Shown: positions 53,635-62,570, counted from the stretch's first letter. The stretch is DNA of 64,000 bases from Dyadobacter sp. 50-39 (GCA_001898145.1 MKSR01000047.1:62001-126000), one strand, 5' to 3'. Notes: generated by a model from the sequence alone, not told the origin. Program-made: numbers and translations.

Positions 53635-54387
53635 TCAGGACTTCTGCGCATCAGCATCGACGAACTGTTTTGTCCCGCACGATTTAGTAAGGGCTGCGGA
53701 CTTGACGAAAGTTGCCTTGCCAACCCCTTCAAAAACCGCATCGACGTCCTGGCCATTTGTGAGAGCATGAATTTTCTCAGCCAGATCCTCTTTATCCAGC
53801 GCCACCACCAGATCTAGTCCGTGCGGCTCGACGATTGCTTTTTTGGCTTCGCTGCCCACCGTGCCGATGACCGTTGCGCCCAGGGATTTCGCCCATATCT
53901 GCTTACAAGCGATCCGACGGCTCCCGCAGCAGCATGTACGAGTACAATATCACCAGCTTGAACGGGGATGCCTCTTTAACCAGCATTCGCCCTGTAAGCC
54001 TTTTGGCAGGCAAAGACGCCGCCTGATCGAAGTTGATATCATCCGGCAATTTAACCAACTGTCGCGGATCGATCAGACGCTGCTCGGCATATGCCTCAAT
54101 GGAAAAGTAGTATCCGACCCGGTCGCCGACTGCCCAGCCGATCACTTCGCTGTCCACCGATTCGATTACGCCTGCGGCTTCCACGCCGATGATCGCCGGC
54201 AGCTGGCGCAACGGGAAGCTGCTATTTCTGAATAATAAGTCCACGAAATTCAATGCGATCGCCTCATGCCGGATCAAGACTTCGTGCGGTTTGGGAAGGC
54301 CGATCTGCTCAGCGTATATTCCAATACTGATGGTGGCCCCTGACGCGTCAGCCGGACAATGCTGTTTGTTTGTGTCGTGTTCATGAT
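53635..54387 (-). pseudogene. zeta-crystallin-like quinone oxidoreductase, frameshifted and truncated
   Basis: Reading from ATG 54387 gives MNTTQTNSIVRLTRQGPPSV, then a shift continues GLPKPHEVLIRHEAIALNFV, PAIIGVEAAGVIESVDSEV and GDRVGYYFSIEAYAEQ up to about 53960. A second shift leads to VGSEAKKAIVEPHGLDLVVA and GQDVDAVFEGVGKATF, ending at 53635. An intact enzyme of the medium-chain dehydrogenase family is about 325 residues; here the Rossmann GxxGxxG region is disrupted and the C-terminal quarter is lost. Probably once controlled by the divergent Crp-family gene. Confidence 0.85.
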
Positions 54388-54434
54388 CTGTCCGTTGTTT
54401 GATATCACAAAATTGGCACGGCATCTCCGGCTAT

Positions 54435-54477
54435 GCATTGACAAACGCAGTAGATTCATCTTGACATTTGTCAATGC
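54435..54477. promoter_or_regulatory. inverted-repeat operator between oxidoreductase and crp-like gene
   Basis: GCATTGACAAA (54435-54445) and TTTGTCAATGC (54467-54477) are perfect inverted arms. The right arm itself is part of the compact palindrome TTGACA-TT-TGTCAA. The arms are positioned to allow two regulator dimers in this divergent promoter region. Confidence 0.65.
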
Positions 54478-54498
54478 AACCCGAGAGATTTACTTTTA
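54467..54498 (+). promoter_or_regulatory. promoter of the Crp/Fnr gene
   Basis: -33 box TTTG (54467-54470), exactly 20 bases, then -7 box TACTTTTA (54491-54498), one mismatch from TAnnTTTG. The -33 box is inside the operator arm, so the regulator bound there would block polymerase; autorepression is a reasonable inference. Confidence 0.65.
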
Positions 54499-54516
54499 GC
54501 GGAAAGAACTGGCAGC

Positions 54517-55104
54517 ATGACCTACGAACCGCTTTTTTTATACATCGAATCCAAATCTTCGCACACGCTTACAGCTGATGAGAAGGTGCAAGTAACAGCA
54601 GCATTTAAACCCAGGCATCTACGGAAACGTCAGTACCTGTTACAGGAAGGCGATGTTTGTAAATACATGGCATTCATCGTGAAAGGTGCCGGGCGGATGT
54701 ATACGATGAAAGAGAATAGCCAGGAGACGATTATCAGGCTCGCTGTCGAATCGTGGTGGCTTGGCGATTATGAGAGCTACAATCTTCACACGCCGTCCAT
54801 TTACTACATCGAAATGACCGAAGAGTCAGATGTGCTGTTGGTTACGCATGAAGACATGAAGCGCCTCGGCGCGGCCATTCCGGCCATCGATGAAATGGTG
54901 CGGGAAATTGACCGGAAAGGGACCATCGCTACACAAAAGCGCATCCACGCTGCAATCAGTATGGATGCGGAAGAAAGGTATGAGCTGCTAGCCAAGACGT
55001 ATCAAGAATTCGTCAGGCGATTTCCCCAAAGCATGATTGCGTCATACCTGGGCATTTCCCCCGAAACGCTCAGCCGGGTGCGAAAGAAAACGATCCACAA
55101 ATAG
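54517..55104 (+). CDS. Crp/Fnr family transcriptional regulator
   Basis: A 195-residue regulator. An N-terminal cyclic-nucleotide-binding-like beta-roll spans about 20-115 (RKRQYLLQEGDVCKYMAFIV, KGAGRMYTMKENSQETIIRL) and a C-terminal winged HTH has FPQSMIASYLGISPETLSRV. The cAMP-contacting Arg/Ser pair is not obvious, as in most Bacteroidota homologues, and there are no Fe-S cysteines. Its promoter overlaps an inverted-repeat operator. The divergent neighbour is now a pseudogene, so its current targets are unclear. Confidence 0.92.
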   Translation: MTYEPLFLYIESKSSHTLTADEKVQVTAAFKPRHLRKRQYLLQEGDVCKYMAFIVKGAGRMYTMKENSQETIIRLAVESWWLGDYESYNLHTPSIYYIEMTEESDVLLVTHEDMKRLGAAIPAIDEMVREIDRKGTIATQKRIHAAISMDAEERYELLAKTYQEFVRRFPQSMIASYLGISPETLSRVRKKTIHK

Positions 55105-55117
55105 CTGATTCTTTGTT

Positions 55118-55489
55118 TCAGGGCTTGGGAGCATCCAGGAAAAGATGCAGAGACTGAATTTTCCTGTTCTCAATAATGGCCACATCCATGCCCGTCGCGG
55201 CCGCCGGTTGTCCCGGAACGCCCAGGTTCCACGCTACGTGCTGCACCTGATGGTTTGTGCTTGCGGGCCGGGTGATTTCAAATTGGAATTCTATTGGCCA
55301 TTGCGCCTGTAAATTGGAGATGACATCGTTAATCTGCTCGTAACCGACAATAGCCGGCCTGTGATCAGACTCGTAAAAGTGAATATCCGTGGCGTAAACG
55401 TTTTGCATGGCTTGCAACCTACGTTCCGCGTTTCTATCATTCCAAATAACTAAAAGGCTATCTTCCAAAAGTTGTGCTGGATTTTCCAT
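55118..55489 (-). CDS. SnoaL-like / NTF2-fold protein
   Basis: A 123-residue protein of the nuclear transport factor 2-like fold: helical N-terminus (LVIWNDRNAERRLQAMQNVY), HFYESDHRPAIVGYEQINDV, then curved sheet strands (HVAWNLGVPGQPAAATGMDV) ending KIQSLHLFLDAPKP. Such small proteins may be isomerases, hydrolases or binding proteins. Catalytic Asp/His cannot be assigned with confidence. It converges on the Crp/Fnr gene with a 13 bp gap. Confidence 0.85.
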   Translation of the reverse strand: MENPAQLLEDSLLVIWNDRNAERRLQAMQNVYATDIHFYESDHRPAIVGYEQINDVISNLQAQWPIEFQFEITRPASTNHQVQHVAWNLGVPGQPAAATGMDVAIIENRKIQSLHLFLDAPKP

Positions 55490-55516
55490 GTCGCTTATGT
55501 TTTGTACGATGCAAAA

Positions 55517-56139
55517 TTAGCGGTATGTGTGGAGGTCGCCTTTGATCCAAATCATGGAATTGCGTTGATAAAAGTCAATCGACAGATTTGGTATCATCCT
55601 AGTGACCGGACCGGGGACGTAGAGCATCGCGGAACCATACAACGACCTGCGCTCCCCAAGTTTTGATGCCGTATAAGTCCCGACACGGTCGAAAAGGCTT
55701 TTTAAACCTTTGAAGTCAATGGGATATGGCACCCAGGGTTTGGACGCTATTGTGTCATACTCGACAATCAAAAACCTGCTATCTTTAATAAAGTGGTTTT
55801 CCAGACGCCGGATTAAGGATTCTTTATCCCTGATGAAATGAAGGGCGTTCGCCATCAGGATCCCGTCTAATCCCGCCACCTCCAGCACCTCTGTTCCAAA
55901 ATCGGCCTCGATGAATTTGATCGAAACCTGGTTGCCCATTTGTGGCGGAAGCAGTTGAGTGTTTTTGTCCACGTCAGTAATCTTGCGTACGCTGGCAGCA
56001 TCGTCGCGTAGACTTCGGTGAAAGTCCCCGTGCCACAACCCAAATCTAGCCAGTATTGCGAATGCTCGCCATTGGCTCCTCAATCGATCAGTTGTATGGA
56101 CTCTTGATTTGTCATAGTTTCCAGATAATTAATTGCCAT
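55517..56139 (-). pseudogene. SAM-dependent methyltransferase, disrupted
   Basis: From ATG 56139 the frame reads MAINYLETMTNQESIQLID, meets a TGA, and continues in the same frame with GEHSQYWLDLGCGTGTFTEV, the SAM-binding motif I. A frameshift near 56000 then leads to ITDVDKNTQLLPPQMGNQV, IKFIEADFGTE and GLDGILMANALHFIRDKESL, ending MIWIKGDLHTYR at 55517. One nonsense codon and one shift make it non-functional unless sequencing errors are present. The C-terminal portion alone stays open for 188 codons. Confidence 0.8.
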
Positions 56140-56164
56140 GGTTGGGAATCAAGCCGTGATCAGG

Positions 56165-56248
56165 CTATGTCAGATCAATTCCGAAGTGGTTCCCGAATGC
56201 TTCCGAAAAACTCGAATAATTCTGATAACCCACCTTGATGTAAATGCC
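56165..56248 (-). pseudogene. AraC-family regulator, C-terminal remnant
   Basis: About 27 codons ending at TAG 56165 read GIYIKVGYQNYSSFSEAFGN then HFGIDLT, the second helix-turn-helix of an AraC-type protein. No upstream continuation is found in any frame, so only the tail survives. It sits 26 bp before the methyltransferase pseudogene on the same strand, suggesting a former regulator-target pair. Confidence 0.55.
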
Positions 56249-56446
56249 GGAGGACGACACAGCTCTTTACCTAATCACCCGCATGGTTGCACCCTTGTGC
56301 GGATATTGATTCCTGTAGGGCCAGGCTACAATGTTTCCAGGGGCGGAAGATAGCATGGTTTCAGAGGATCGGTGCCCGTAGCGGCATGAAAGACAGCGCT
56401 CGCTTTTGCCGGCATTCATCCGCAATGTCAGCATTCGATATGGGAT

Positions 56447-58276
56447 ATGTGCTTCAAATTCTTAATTTGCAATGTTTTAAACCACCATCTATCAGCATTG
56501 GCAACACTTAACTTCTACGAAAAGGTAAAGGATAGCCCACGCGGCTTACAGGATCTTTGGGAAAAAGAGTTTGAAACAGAGTCCTTGTTTGGAAACAGGA
56601 TGTTTTGCCTCACATTTGCGATTTGTTACCCATCCACCTCCCTGCTTTACTACCTGAACGGAAATCCCAATTACCAGTCCATTTTCCTGATACAAATTAC
56701 TTGTAGCAGCATCGTAGCGCTGATCACTTTCCTGCATTTCAAAGAGAGAATAACCAGTCAGGACGCCTCGCTCTACAGCCGGATGTTGATGGTCATTTTT
56801 CATTCGTTTATCCTGGCCCGTTTTCAGACTCTTTATTACTATGATCTGAGTATTAATCTGACCCTACAACTTATTTTCTCGTTCTGGGTTCTGCGTTGGA
56901 AGTTTAGTTATGCACTGGTCAGTTCTGTAATGACAGTCTTGTTTTTTTCCATCGCGCTGTATGCCAGTGGTCAGGATGTGCTGCTTCGTTTTTTGAAAGA
57001 GGGCGGCTTTTTCTATTTTCTGGGGCAAAGCGTGTTCCCTTTGGTAATGCAAATGCGCTATAACAAGCAGTACCGTGAATTTATCTATTTTCACAGCCTG
57101 CAAAGACAAAACAAGGAGCTCGAAAAGCAAAACCAGCTTGCAAGGCAGGCAGTGCAGGCAAAATCCGACTTCCTTTCCACCATGAGCCATGAGATCAGGA
57201 CGCCCCTGAATGGCATTGTAGGCATTGTTCATTTGCTTCTGCAAGAGGATTTGCGAACAGATTTCCAGAAGGAGCTGGTTGGCACATTAAAATTTTCCTC
57301 CGATCATCTGATGGCAGTGGTGAACGATGTCCTGGATTTCAACAAAATCAATTCCAATCATGTCAAACTTGCGAGAGACCCGTTTAATCTTTCCCTTTTT
57401 CTTGAAAGTCTAAAAAAAACCTTCATTCCGCGTGCTCAGGAAAAGGGACTGGATTTAATCTTTGAAGTAGACCTGGGTTTGCCTGCACACCTGATCGGCG
57501 ACCAGGTACGCCTGAACCAGATCATCACCAATCTGATCCACAATGCGATTAAATTTACTGAAAAAGGCTTTGTAAAGCTGGTGGTTAAAGAACTAAAAAG
57601 GGATGAAAGCCGTGTATCGTTACACTTTGAAATCATCGATTCAGGAATCGGCATTCCGCTCGAAGATCAATCTTCTGTTTTCGATCTCTTCGTCCAGAGT
57701 GGTGCGGAAGCTAAGAATGGCAACCGCGGCACAGGGCTCGGACTGGCGATAACCAAAGAGCTTCTCCAGCTTTTTGGAAGTGAAATAAAACTGGAAAGCG
57801 AGCAGTGGCAAGGTTCATGTTTTTCTTTTTGTATTGATTTCGAATATTCCGATCAACAAGCGCTGGAAGAGAAGCCGGTAGGTGTAAAAGTTATCCTCCC
57901 GGAAGCAAGGGTTCTGGTCGTCGATGACAATGCCATTAACTTGCTTTTTGCCACAAATCTGCTAAAAAAAGTAGGTTTGCAATACGATCAAGCGGAAAAC
58001 GGCTGCGAAGCGGTTGAAAAGTTCAACCACAATCACTACGATTTGGTATTAATGGATCTTAAAATGCCGGTTATGGATGGTTTTGAGGCTACCCAGATCA
58101 TCCGTGCACAGGGCGCCCATACGCCCATCATCGCGCTGACGGCCTCCGCGTTTAAAGACGAGCGTGAGAAGGCTTTATCGAACGGCTTTTCGAACTACCT
58201 AGTCAAGCCATTTCTTCCGAAGGAGTTTTATGATATTGTTTTTACTTTCCTAAAAACGGAAGAACAATGTAAGTGA
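56447..58276 (+). CDS. hybrid sensor histidine kinase/response regulator
   Basis: A 609-residue membrane protein. About six hydrophobic helices occupy residues 50-210, followed by a coiled coil (RQNKELEKQNQLARQAVQAK). HisKA has FLSTMSHEIRTPLNGIVGI (phospho-His). HATPase has NLIHNAIKFTEKG, DSGIGIPLED and GTGLGLAITKEL. The C-terminal receiver has VLVVDDNAINLL and LVLMDLKMPVMDGF (phospho-Asp). The true start may be the TTG at 56498, since the first 17 residues look untypical. Neighbour to the sulfur cluster but transcribed towards it, so functional linkage is unproven. Confidence 0.92.
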   Translation: MCFKFLICNVLNHHLSALATLNFYEKVKDSPRGLQDLWEKEFETESLFGNRMFCLTFAICYPSTSLLYYLNGNPNYQSIFLIQITCSSIVALITFLHFKERITSQDASLYSRMLMVIFHSFILARFQTLYYYDLSINLTLQLIFSFWVLRWKFSYALVSSVMTVLFFSIALYASGQDVLLRFLKEGGFFYFLGQSVFPLVMQMRYNKQYREFIYFHSLQRQNKELEKQNQLARQAVQAKSDFLSTMSHEIRTPLNGIVGIVHLLLQEDLRTDFQKELVGTLKFSSDHLMAVVNDVLDFNKINSNHVKLARDPFNLSLFLESLKKTFIPRAQEKGLDLIFEVDLGLPAHLIGDQVRLNQIITNLIHNAIKFTEKGFVKLVVKELKRDESRVSLHFEIIDSGIGIPLEDQSSVFDLFVQSGAEAKNGNRGTGLGLAITKELLQLFGSEIKLESEQWQGSCFSFCIDFEYSDQQALEEKPVGVKVILPEARVLVVDDNAINLLFATNLLKKVGLQYDQAENGCEAVEKFNHNHYDLVLMDLKMPVMDGFEATQIIRAQGAHTPIIALTASAFKDEREKALSNGFSNYLVKPFLPKEFYDIVFTFLKTEEQCK

Positions 58277-58358
58277 GACGTTGCATAGCTATAATGTGCC
58301 AGAAACTGATCCGGTGTGTTTTCAGGTTTGCATTTTTAGTTAGGATCTGTCAATGCAT

Positions 58359-58868
58359 TTAATGAGGCAATTGGTCCCTGAACCGGCCATATACCCAGGT
58401 ACCGGCCACGGCACTGATCAGGGTTACGATGACTACGGTAGCCCCCAATCCAATTTGTGCGAAAAGAGGGCCTGGGCAAGCACCGGTCAGGCCCCAGCCT
58501 AATCCGAACAAGACGCCTCCATAAATCTGGCCTTTGTTGAATTTCTTATCATTAAAAGTGATCTTTTCTCCGGATAGGGTTTTTATATCAAACCGTTTGA
58601 TGAGCCAGACAGAGATCATGCCAATGACTACGGCACTCCCAATAATGCCGAACATATGGAAGGATTGGAGCCGGAACATCTCCTGGATTCTAAACCAACT
58701 CACTACTTCGGCCTTTACAAAAAGTACGCCGAAGATTAGCCCAACGATGAGATACTTTATATTATAATGCCACTTGTGTTGCTTGCGGCTTTCATTGATG
58801 CATATCGAATCCATTGATCGTATGTCATGCTCGGTTGGCTGTGTCGCGGCTACTGATAGGTTTGACAT
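58359..58868 (-). CDS. YeeE/YedE family half-transporter (DUF6691-like)
   Basis: A 169-residue membrane protein from ATG 58868 (MSNLSVAATQPTEHD) with four helices. The motif GLGWGLTGACPGPLFAQIG carries the conserved Cys of YeeE/YedE (TsuA-like) sulfur-compound channels. It represents one half of the full-length transporter; the other half, with GCTSGHS, is the next gene upstream, 35 bp away. Together they should move thiosulfate or another sulfane-sulfur species across the inner membrane. The longer frame to 59033 overlaps that gene and is rejected. Confidence 0.9.
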   Translation of the reverse strand: MSNLSVAATQPTEHDIRSMDSICINESRKQHKWHYNIKYLIVGLIFGVLFVKAEVVSWFRIQEMFRLQSFHMFGIIGSAVVIGMISVWLIKRFDIKTLSGEKITFNDKKFNKGQIYGGVLFGLGWGLTGACPGPLFAQIGLGATVVIVTLISAVAGTWVYGRFRDQLPH

Positions 58869-58903
58869 GATGCTTAGTTTCTTGATTTGATTAAACTTTA
58901 TTT

Positions 58904-59467
58904 TTACAGTGATAGTATAAATGGTAATATCCAGTTTGCCATTACAAACCCACCGATCATAAAGGAAACCGTAGCGACCAGGGACGGCCATTGTAAGGTT
59001 GAAAGCCCCATAATTGAGTGGCCGCTTGTACAACCTCCGGCATAACGCGCGCCGAATCCAACCAGAAACCCACCGCCCACCATCATGATGAATCCCGGTA
59101 CGGTAAAAAGCATATTCCAGTTCACCAGATCAGAAGGAACCAAAGACGAAAAATCAGTTACCCCGTAGGTGCTCAGTTCTTCCACCAATGATGGATTCAC
59201 CTGTATGGGAGCTGTGTTAGCCAGCAACGTGGCGGCGATGATCCCTCCGAAGAACACGCCCAGCACAAAGAACATGTTCCATAGTTCTTTTTTCCAATTG
59301 TATTGAAAAAAAGGGATTTTACCGGGGAGGCACATGGCGCAAGCGTGCCGTAGCGAGGATGAGATTCCGAAGGATTTGTTCCCCAATATCAAAAGTGCAG
59401 GCACTGTCAGCCCGATCAGCGGCCCGGCCACATACCATGGCCAGGGCTGTCTTATCATTTCAAGCAT
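58904..59467 (-). CDS. YeeE/YedE family half-transporter
   Basis: A 187-residue polytopic membrane protein with about five helices. [20 protein letters not shown] holds the conserved Cys-containing motif of YeeE/YedE transporters; [18 protein letters not shown] adds further cysteines typical of the N-terminal half. It is the partner of the downstream gene (58359-58868). It lies 45 bp after the MBL-rhodanese gene, so import or export of sulfane sulfur and its oxidation are probably co-expressed. Confidence 0.91.
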   Translation of the reverse strand: MLEMIRQPWPWYVAGPLIGLTVPALLILGNKSFGISSSLRHACAMCLPGKIPFFQYNWKKELWNMFFVLGVFFGGIIAATLLANTAPIQVNPSLVEELSTYGVTDFSSLVPSDLVNWNMLFTVPGFIMMVGGGFLVGFGARYAGGCTSGHSIMGLSTLQWPSLVATVSFMIGGFVMANWILPFILSL

Positions 59468-59512
59468 GATGAACTAAAAATAGGTTACTGAATTTTTTGG
59501 TGGAGCTACTTT

Positions 59513-60934
59513 CTATGAAAGCGTGCTTGGGCAGACATAATTACTCACTTGAATTTTACCCGACTCCTTGATAGCTTTAACCCCCCCCTGCACATCGATC
59601 AGGTTGTCGAAACCACGCGCCTTAAGTATTGAATTAAAGATCATAGACCTGTAACCACCGGCACAATGTACGAAGTACGTTTTGCTCTTATCGATAGTTG
59701 CCAGATGGTCATTAATGTAATCCAGTGGGATGTTCTCAGCACCGATTATATGCTCTGAAAGAAACTCGCCGTTCTTACGAACATCCAGTACACAGATAGA
59801 CGGGTCTTTTTCCAATTGCTCACTCATCTGATCGGCAGTTACCGACTGGATCTGATCAGTTGCCTTACCAGCACCGGCCCAGGCGTCGAAACCGCCTTTC
59901 AAATACCCGATCGTGTGGTCATAACCCACCCGCGCCAGGCGTGTCACCACTTCCTCTTCCCTGCCTTCCTCTGTGATCAACAAGATCTGTTGTTTGATAT
60001 CCGGAATCAATGTTCCGACCCATGGAGCGAAACCACCATTAATGCCAATGTTGATCGAGTTTGGAACAAAACCTTTTGCGAAGACCTCTGCGTCCCTGGT
60101 ATCCAGCATCAGGGCACCCGTTTCGTTTGCTGCTGCCTCAAAAGCCTCCGGGTCCAGCGCCCGCGCACCCCTTTCGAGTACCGCATCAATACTTTCGTAT
60201 CCCTTTATGTTCATCATAACGTTTTCAGGGAAATAGGCTGGTGGCGGCGTCAGCCCGTCGGTTACCTCTTTGACGAACTCGGCCCTGGTCATGTCTGCCC
60301 GTAGAGCATAGTTGGTCGCTTTTTGGTTGCCCAGTGTATCGGTGGTTTCCTTGCTCATGTTTTTGCCGCACGCACTTCCGGCACCGTGGGCCGGATACAC
60401 GATAATGTCATCCGAAAGCGGCATAATCTTATCGCGTAAGGAATCAAAAAGATGCTTGGCCAGCTTTTCTTCAGTGAGTTCGGATGATACCTTTTGGGCC
60501 AGGTCAGGACGGCCTACATCGCCAATGAACAATGTATCACCGGTAAAAAGACCAACCTGCTTCCCATCCTCATCGCTTAAAAGATAGCAAGTGCTTTCCA
60601 TGGTGTGCCCTGGCGTATGAAGAACGGTAAATGATATGTTGCCTACTTTCAGTACTTGTCCGTCAGTTGCAATCAGCGCATCAAAGCCGGGCTTTGCAGT
60701 TGGGCCATACACGATCTTTGCGCCTGTTTTTGCGGCAAGGTCGACATGTCCTGAAACAAAATCGGCATGAAAATGCGTTTCGAAAACATACTTGATTTTT
60801 GCCCCATCTTTCTCGGCACGGTTGATGTATGGTTCCACTTCGCGGAGCGGATCAATGATGACAGCTTCCCCATTACTTTCAATATAATAGGCACCTTGTG
60901 CAAGGCAGCCTGTATAGATCTGTTCGAGTTTCAT
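59513..60934 (-). CDS. MBL-fold persulfide dioxygenase-like protein with two rhodanese domains
   Basis: A 473-residue protein. The metallo-beta-lactamase domain (residues 1-250) has ETHFHADFVSGH (His54, His56, Asp58, His63), HTPGHTMES, LFTGDTLFIGDVGRPDL and VYPAHGAGS, as in persulfide dioxygenases (ETHE1-like). Two rhodanese domains follow. The first (MLDTRDAEVFAKGFVPNSI) lacks the active Cys; the second (VLDVRKNGEFLSEHIIGAEN) has it in YFVHCAGGYRSM. It should oxidise glutathione/bacillithiol persulfide or handle sulfane sulfur. A CRP-like palindrome lies about 80 bp upstream. Confidence 0.93.
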   Translation of the reverse strand: MKLEQIYTGCLAQGAYYIESNGEAVIIDPLREVEPYINRAEKDGAKIKYVFETHFHADFVSGHVDLAAKTGAKIVYGPTAKPGFDALIATDGQVLKVGNISFTVLHTPGHTMESTCYLLSDEDGKQVGLFTGDTLFIGDVGRPDLAQKVSSELTEEKLAKHLFDSLRDKIMPLSDDIIVYPAHGAGSACGKNMSKETTDTLGNQKATNYALRADMTRAEFVKEVTDGLTPPPAYFPENVMMNIKGYESIDAVLERGARALDPEAFEAAANETGALMLDTRDAEVFAKGFVPNSINIGINGGFAPWVGTLIPDIKQQILLITEEGREEEVVTRLARVGYDHTIGYLKGGFDAWAGAGKATDQIQSVTADQMSEQLEKDPSICVLDVRKNGEFLSEHIIGAENIPLDYINDHLATIDKSKTYFVHCAGGYRSMIFNSILKARGFDNLIDVQGGVKAIKESGKIQVSNYVCPSTLS

Positions 60935-61013
60935 ACTTGTTTATTATTTATTAAAGTGATAAGTCCTTTTTTTAATTACTGTACAAATTTCGCGATGTTA
61001 CGCTGGCTGGTCA

Positions 61014-61027
61014 GTGACATCAGTCAC
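61014..61027. promoter_or_regulatory. CRP-like palindrome upstream of MBL-rhodanese gene
   Basis: GTGAC-ATCA-GTCAC, in context AGTGACATCAGTCACA. It overlaps the end of the TauE gene and is 80 bp before the MBL-rhodanese start. The same arms and spacing occur at 61876. Confidence 0.6.
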
Positions 61028-61824
61028 ATTGGAAAAGAAAATGAATGCCATAGCACGTAGATTCCCATTGCCAGGACAAACCAACCAAAGCCTTTTTTGA
61101 GGGCAACCGCATTGATCTTTTTAGTCAGAGAACCACCAATAAGAATACCTGTCACGGCCATGGAAGTGACTTTAAACAAAAAGGTCCAGTCTATCTGTAC
61201 ATGGCCCAGATCTCCGGCAAAGCCGATGAGCGAGTTCAGGGCAATAATCAGCAGGGAAGTCCCGACAGCTTCTCTCATTGGCATGCCCAGAACCAAGACC
61301 AGTACCGGTATCAGCAAAAATCCGCCGCCTGCTCCCAAAATGCCGGTTGTCAATCCAATGCCGATGCCACTTAAAAGCATCCGGATGATATTTCGCTTTA
61401 AGTCACACTCCATGCATCCGGGTTTGCGCTCCTCGCTTTTGATCATACCAATGGATGCCGCTACCATCAGGAATGCAAAAAGCACCATAGTCAATATCGG
61501 CTCTGTGATCTGGAATGTGCCGATCCTGAAAAGATCATGCGGAATGAGTGGAATCAAAAACTTACGTGTCAGAAAAACGGTCGTAATCGATGTGCTCCCG
61601 AACAAAAGCGCCGTTTTGATTTTGACTGCCCCGTTCCGGTAATTGTTGTATGCCCCGATAAGGCTCGTCGACCCAACAATGAAGAGTGAATAAGATGTGG
61701 AGACGAGTGGACTGACGCCGAACATGTAGACAAGGACGGGAACTGTCAGGATAGAGCCGCCCCCGCCGATCATACCGAGCGAAATCCCAATGAAGACCGA
61801 GGTTATGTAAGCGATGATTTCCAT
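61024..61824 (-). CDS. sulfite exporter TauE/SafE family protein
   Basis: A 266-residue membrane protein from ATG 61824 (MEIIAYITSVFIGISLG). About eight helices in two repeats. Each repeat has the conserved Gly-rich motif: SLGMIGGGGSILTVPVLVYM and TTGILGAGGGFLLIPVLVLV. A CMEC-containing loop (GCMECDLKRN) separates them. The family exports sulfite or other sulfonates, so here it would remove sulfite made by persulfide oxidation. A promoter with a CRP-like site lies just upstream. Confidence 0.93.
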   Translation of the reverse strand: MEIIAYITSVFIGISLGMIGGGGSILTVPVLVYMFGVSPLVSTSYSLFIVGSTSLIGAYNNYRNGAVKIKTALLFGSTSITTVFLTRKFLIPLIPHDLFRIGTFQITEPILTMVLFAFLMVAASIGMIKSEERKPGCMECDLKRNIIRMLLSGIGIGLTTGILGAGGGFLLIPVLVLVLGMPMREAVGTSLLIIALNSLIGFAGDLGHVQIDWTFLFKVTSMAVTGILIGGSLTKKINAVALKKGFGWFVLAMGIYVLWHSFSFPM

Positions 61825-61852
61825 GATTTTGTATCGATTGTGATGCAAAAAT

Positions 61853-61883
61853 CAGAAGTATCTATCGCCTTGAAAGTGACAAA
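61853..61883 (-). promoter_or_regulatory. promoter of the TauE/SafE gene
   Basis: On the minus strand TTTG (61880-61883), 19 bases, then TACTTCTG (61853-61860), one mismatch from TAnnTTTG. The -33 box lies within the CRP-like palindrome at 61876. Confidence 0.55.
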
Positions 61884-61889
61884 GGTCAC
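61876..61889. promoter_or_regulatory. CRP-like palindrome upstream of TauE/SafE gene
   Basis: GTGAC-AAAG-GTCAC, in context AGTGACAAAGGTCACA, 52 bp upstream of the TauE start. Arms identical to those at 61014, pointing to a shared Crp/Fnr-type regulator. Confidence 0.65.
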
Positions 61890-61958
61890 ATAGGTGTGAT
61901 TTGTTGAACTTGGATGGCAGCAGCGAGCTCAAATGTTCAGGCCGGTGTCAGTGGCAAG

Positions 61959-62570
61959 TCAGGGCTTGGCGTATGGCAGCCTGCCCACAAATTCGGGAAT
62001 GAAGTAGCTGTCCAGGCCGGTAACAGTCATCGATCCGGCCTGCGTGTGACTTAAATTGCCATCCTCTTCGAGGATTTCGTCTGCCGTCATAATTTCAACT
62101 ACTTTTCCGATTACCATAGTCGTTCCGTTGATTGTTAGTGGAATTAACTGTTGCAATTCAAGCCCGATCCTGACCGTAGATTCCAGCACAAATGGTGCGG
62201 AAAAGTCCTTGATGTAGAATTCCTGCAAACCGCATTCAGTAAACTCTGAAACACCTGACGGATAGCTCGCACTGGTTTGATGAGCCTGTTTATAAAATGT
62301 TGAGATCACATTATTCAACGTATAGTATGTGCTGCTTTTGATATTTTTCAGCGTGTCATTGTGCGCTCGTTCGGGACGCATGATCAAACCTACCAACGCA
62401 GGACTTGCTCCAAGATGGAATACAGAGCTTACTACGCAAAGATTGCTAACCCCGTCCGATCGAACAGTTCCCAGAAGATTCAGGGATTTATAACCAATCA
62501 GACTATTGATCAGATTGATCCTGTAAAATTTCTCCATTTCCAGGATCTTCGCTTCATTTACATGATACAT
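61959..62570 (-). CDS. flavin reductase-like (FMN-binding split barrel) protein
   Basis: A 203-residue protein of the flavin-reductase-like domain. LINSLIGYKSLNLLGTVRSD and SVFHLGASPALVGLIMRPER are the FMN-binding half, with TYYTLNNVISTFYKQAHQTS in the middle. It may use NAD(P)H to reduce FMN or bind FMN as an oxidoreductase. The start may be ATG 62537 (MEKFYRINLIN). Lying next to the sulfur cluster, it might assist persulfide/sulfite metabolism, but it has its own upstream gap of 134 bp from TauE and may be independent. Confidence 0.87.
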   Translation of the reverse strand: MYHVNEAKILEMEKFYRINLINSLIGYKSLNLLGTVRSDGVSNLCVVSSVFHLGASPALVGLIMRPERAHNDTLKNIKSSTYYTLNNVISTFYKQAHQTSASYPSGVSEFTECGLQEFYIKDFSAPFVLESTVRIGLELQQLIPLTINGTTMVIGKVVEIMTADEILEEDGNLSHTQAGSMTVTGLDSYFIPEFVGRLPYAKP

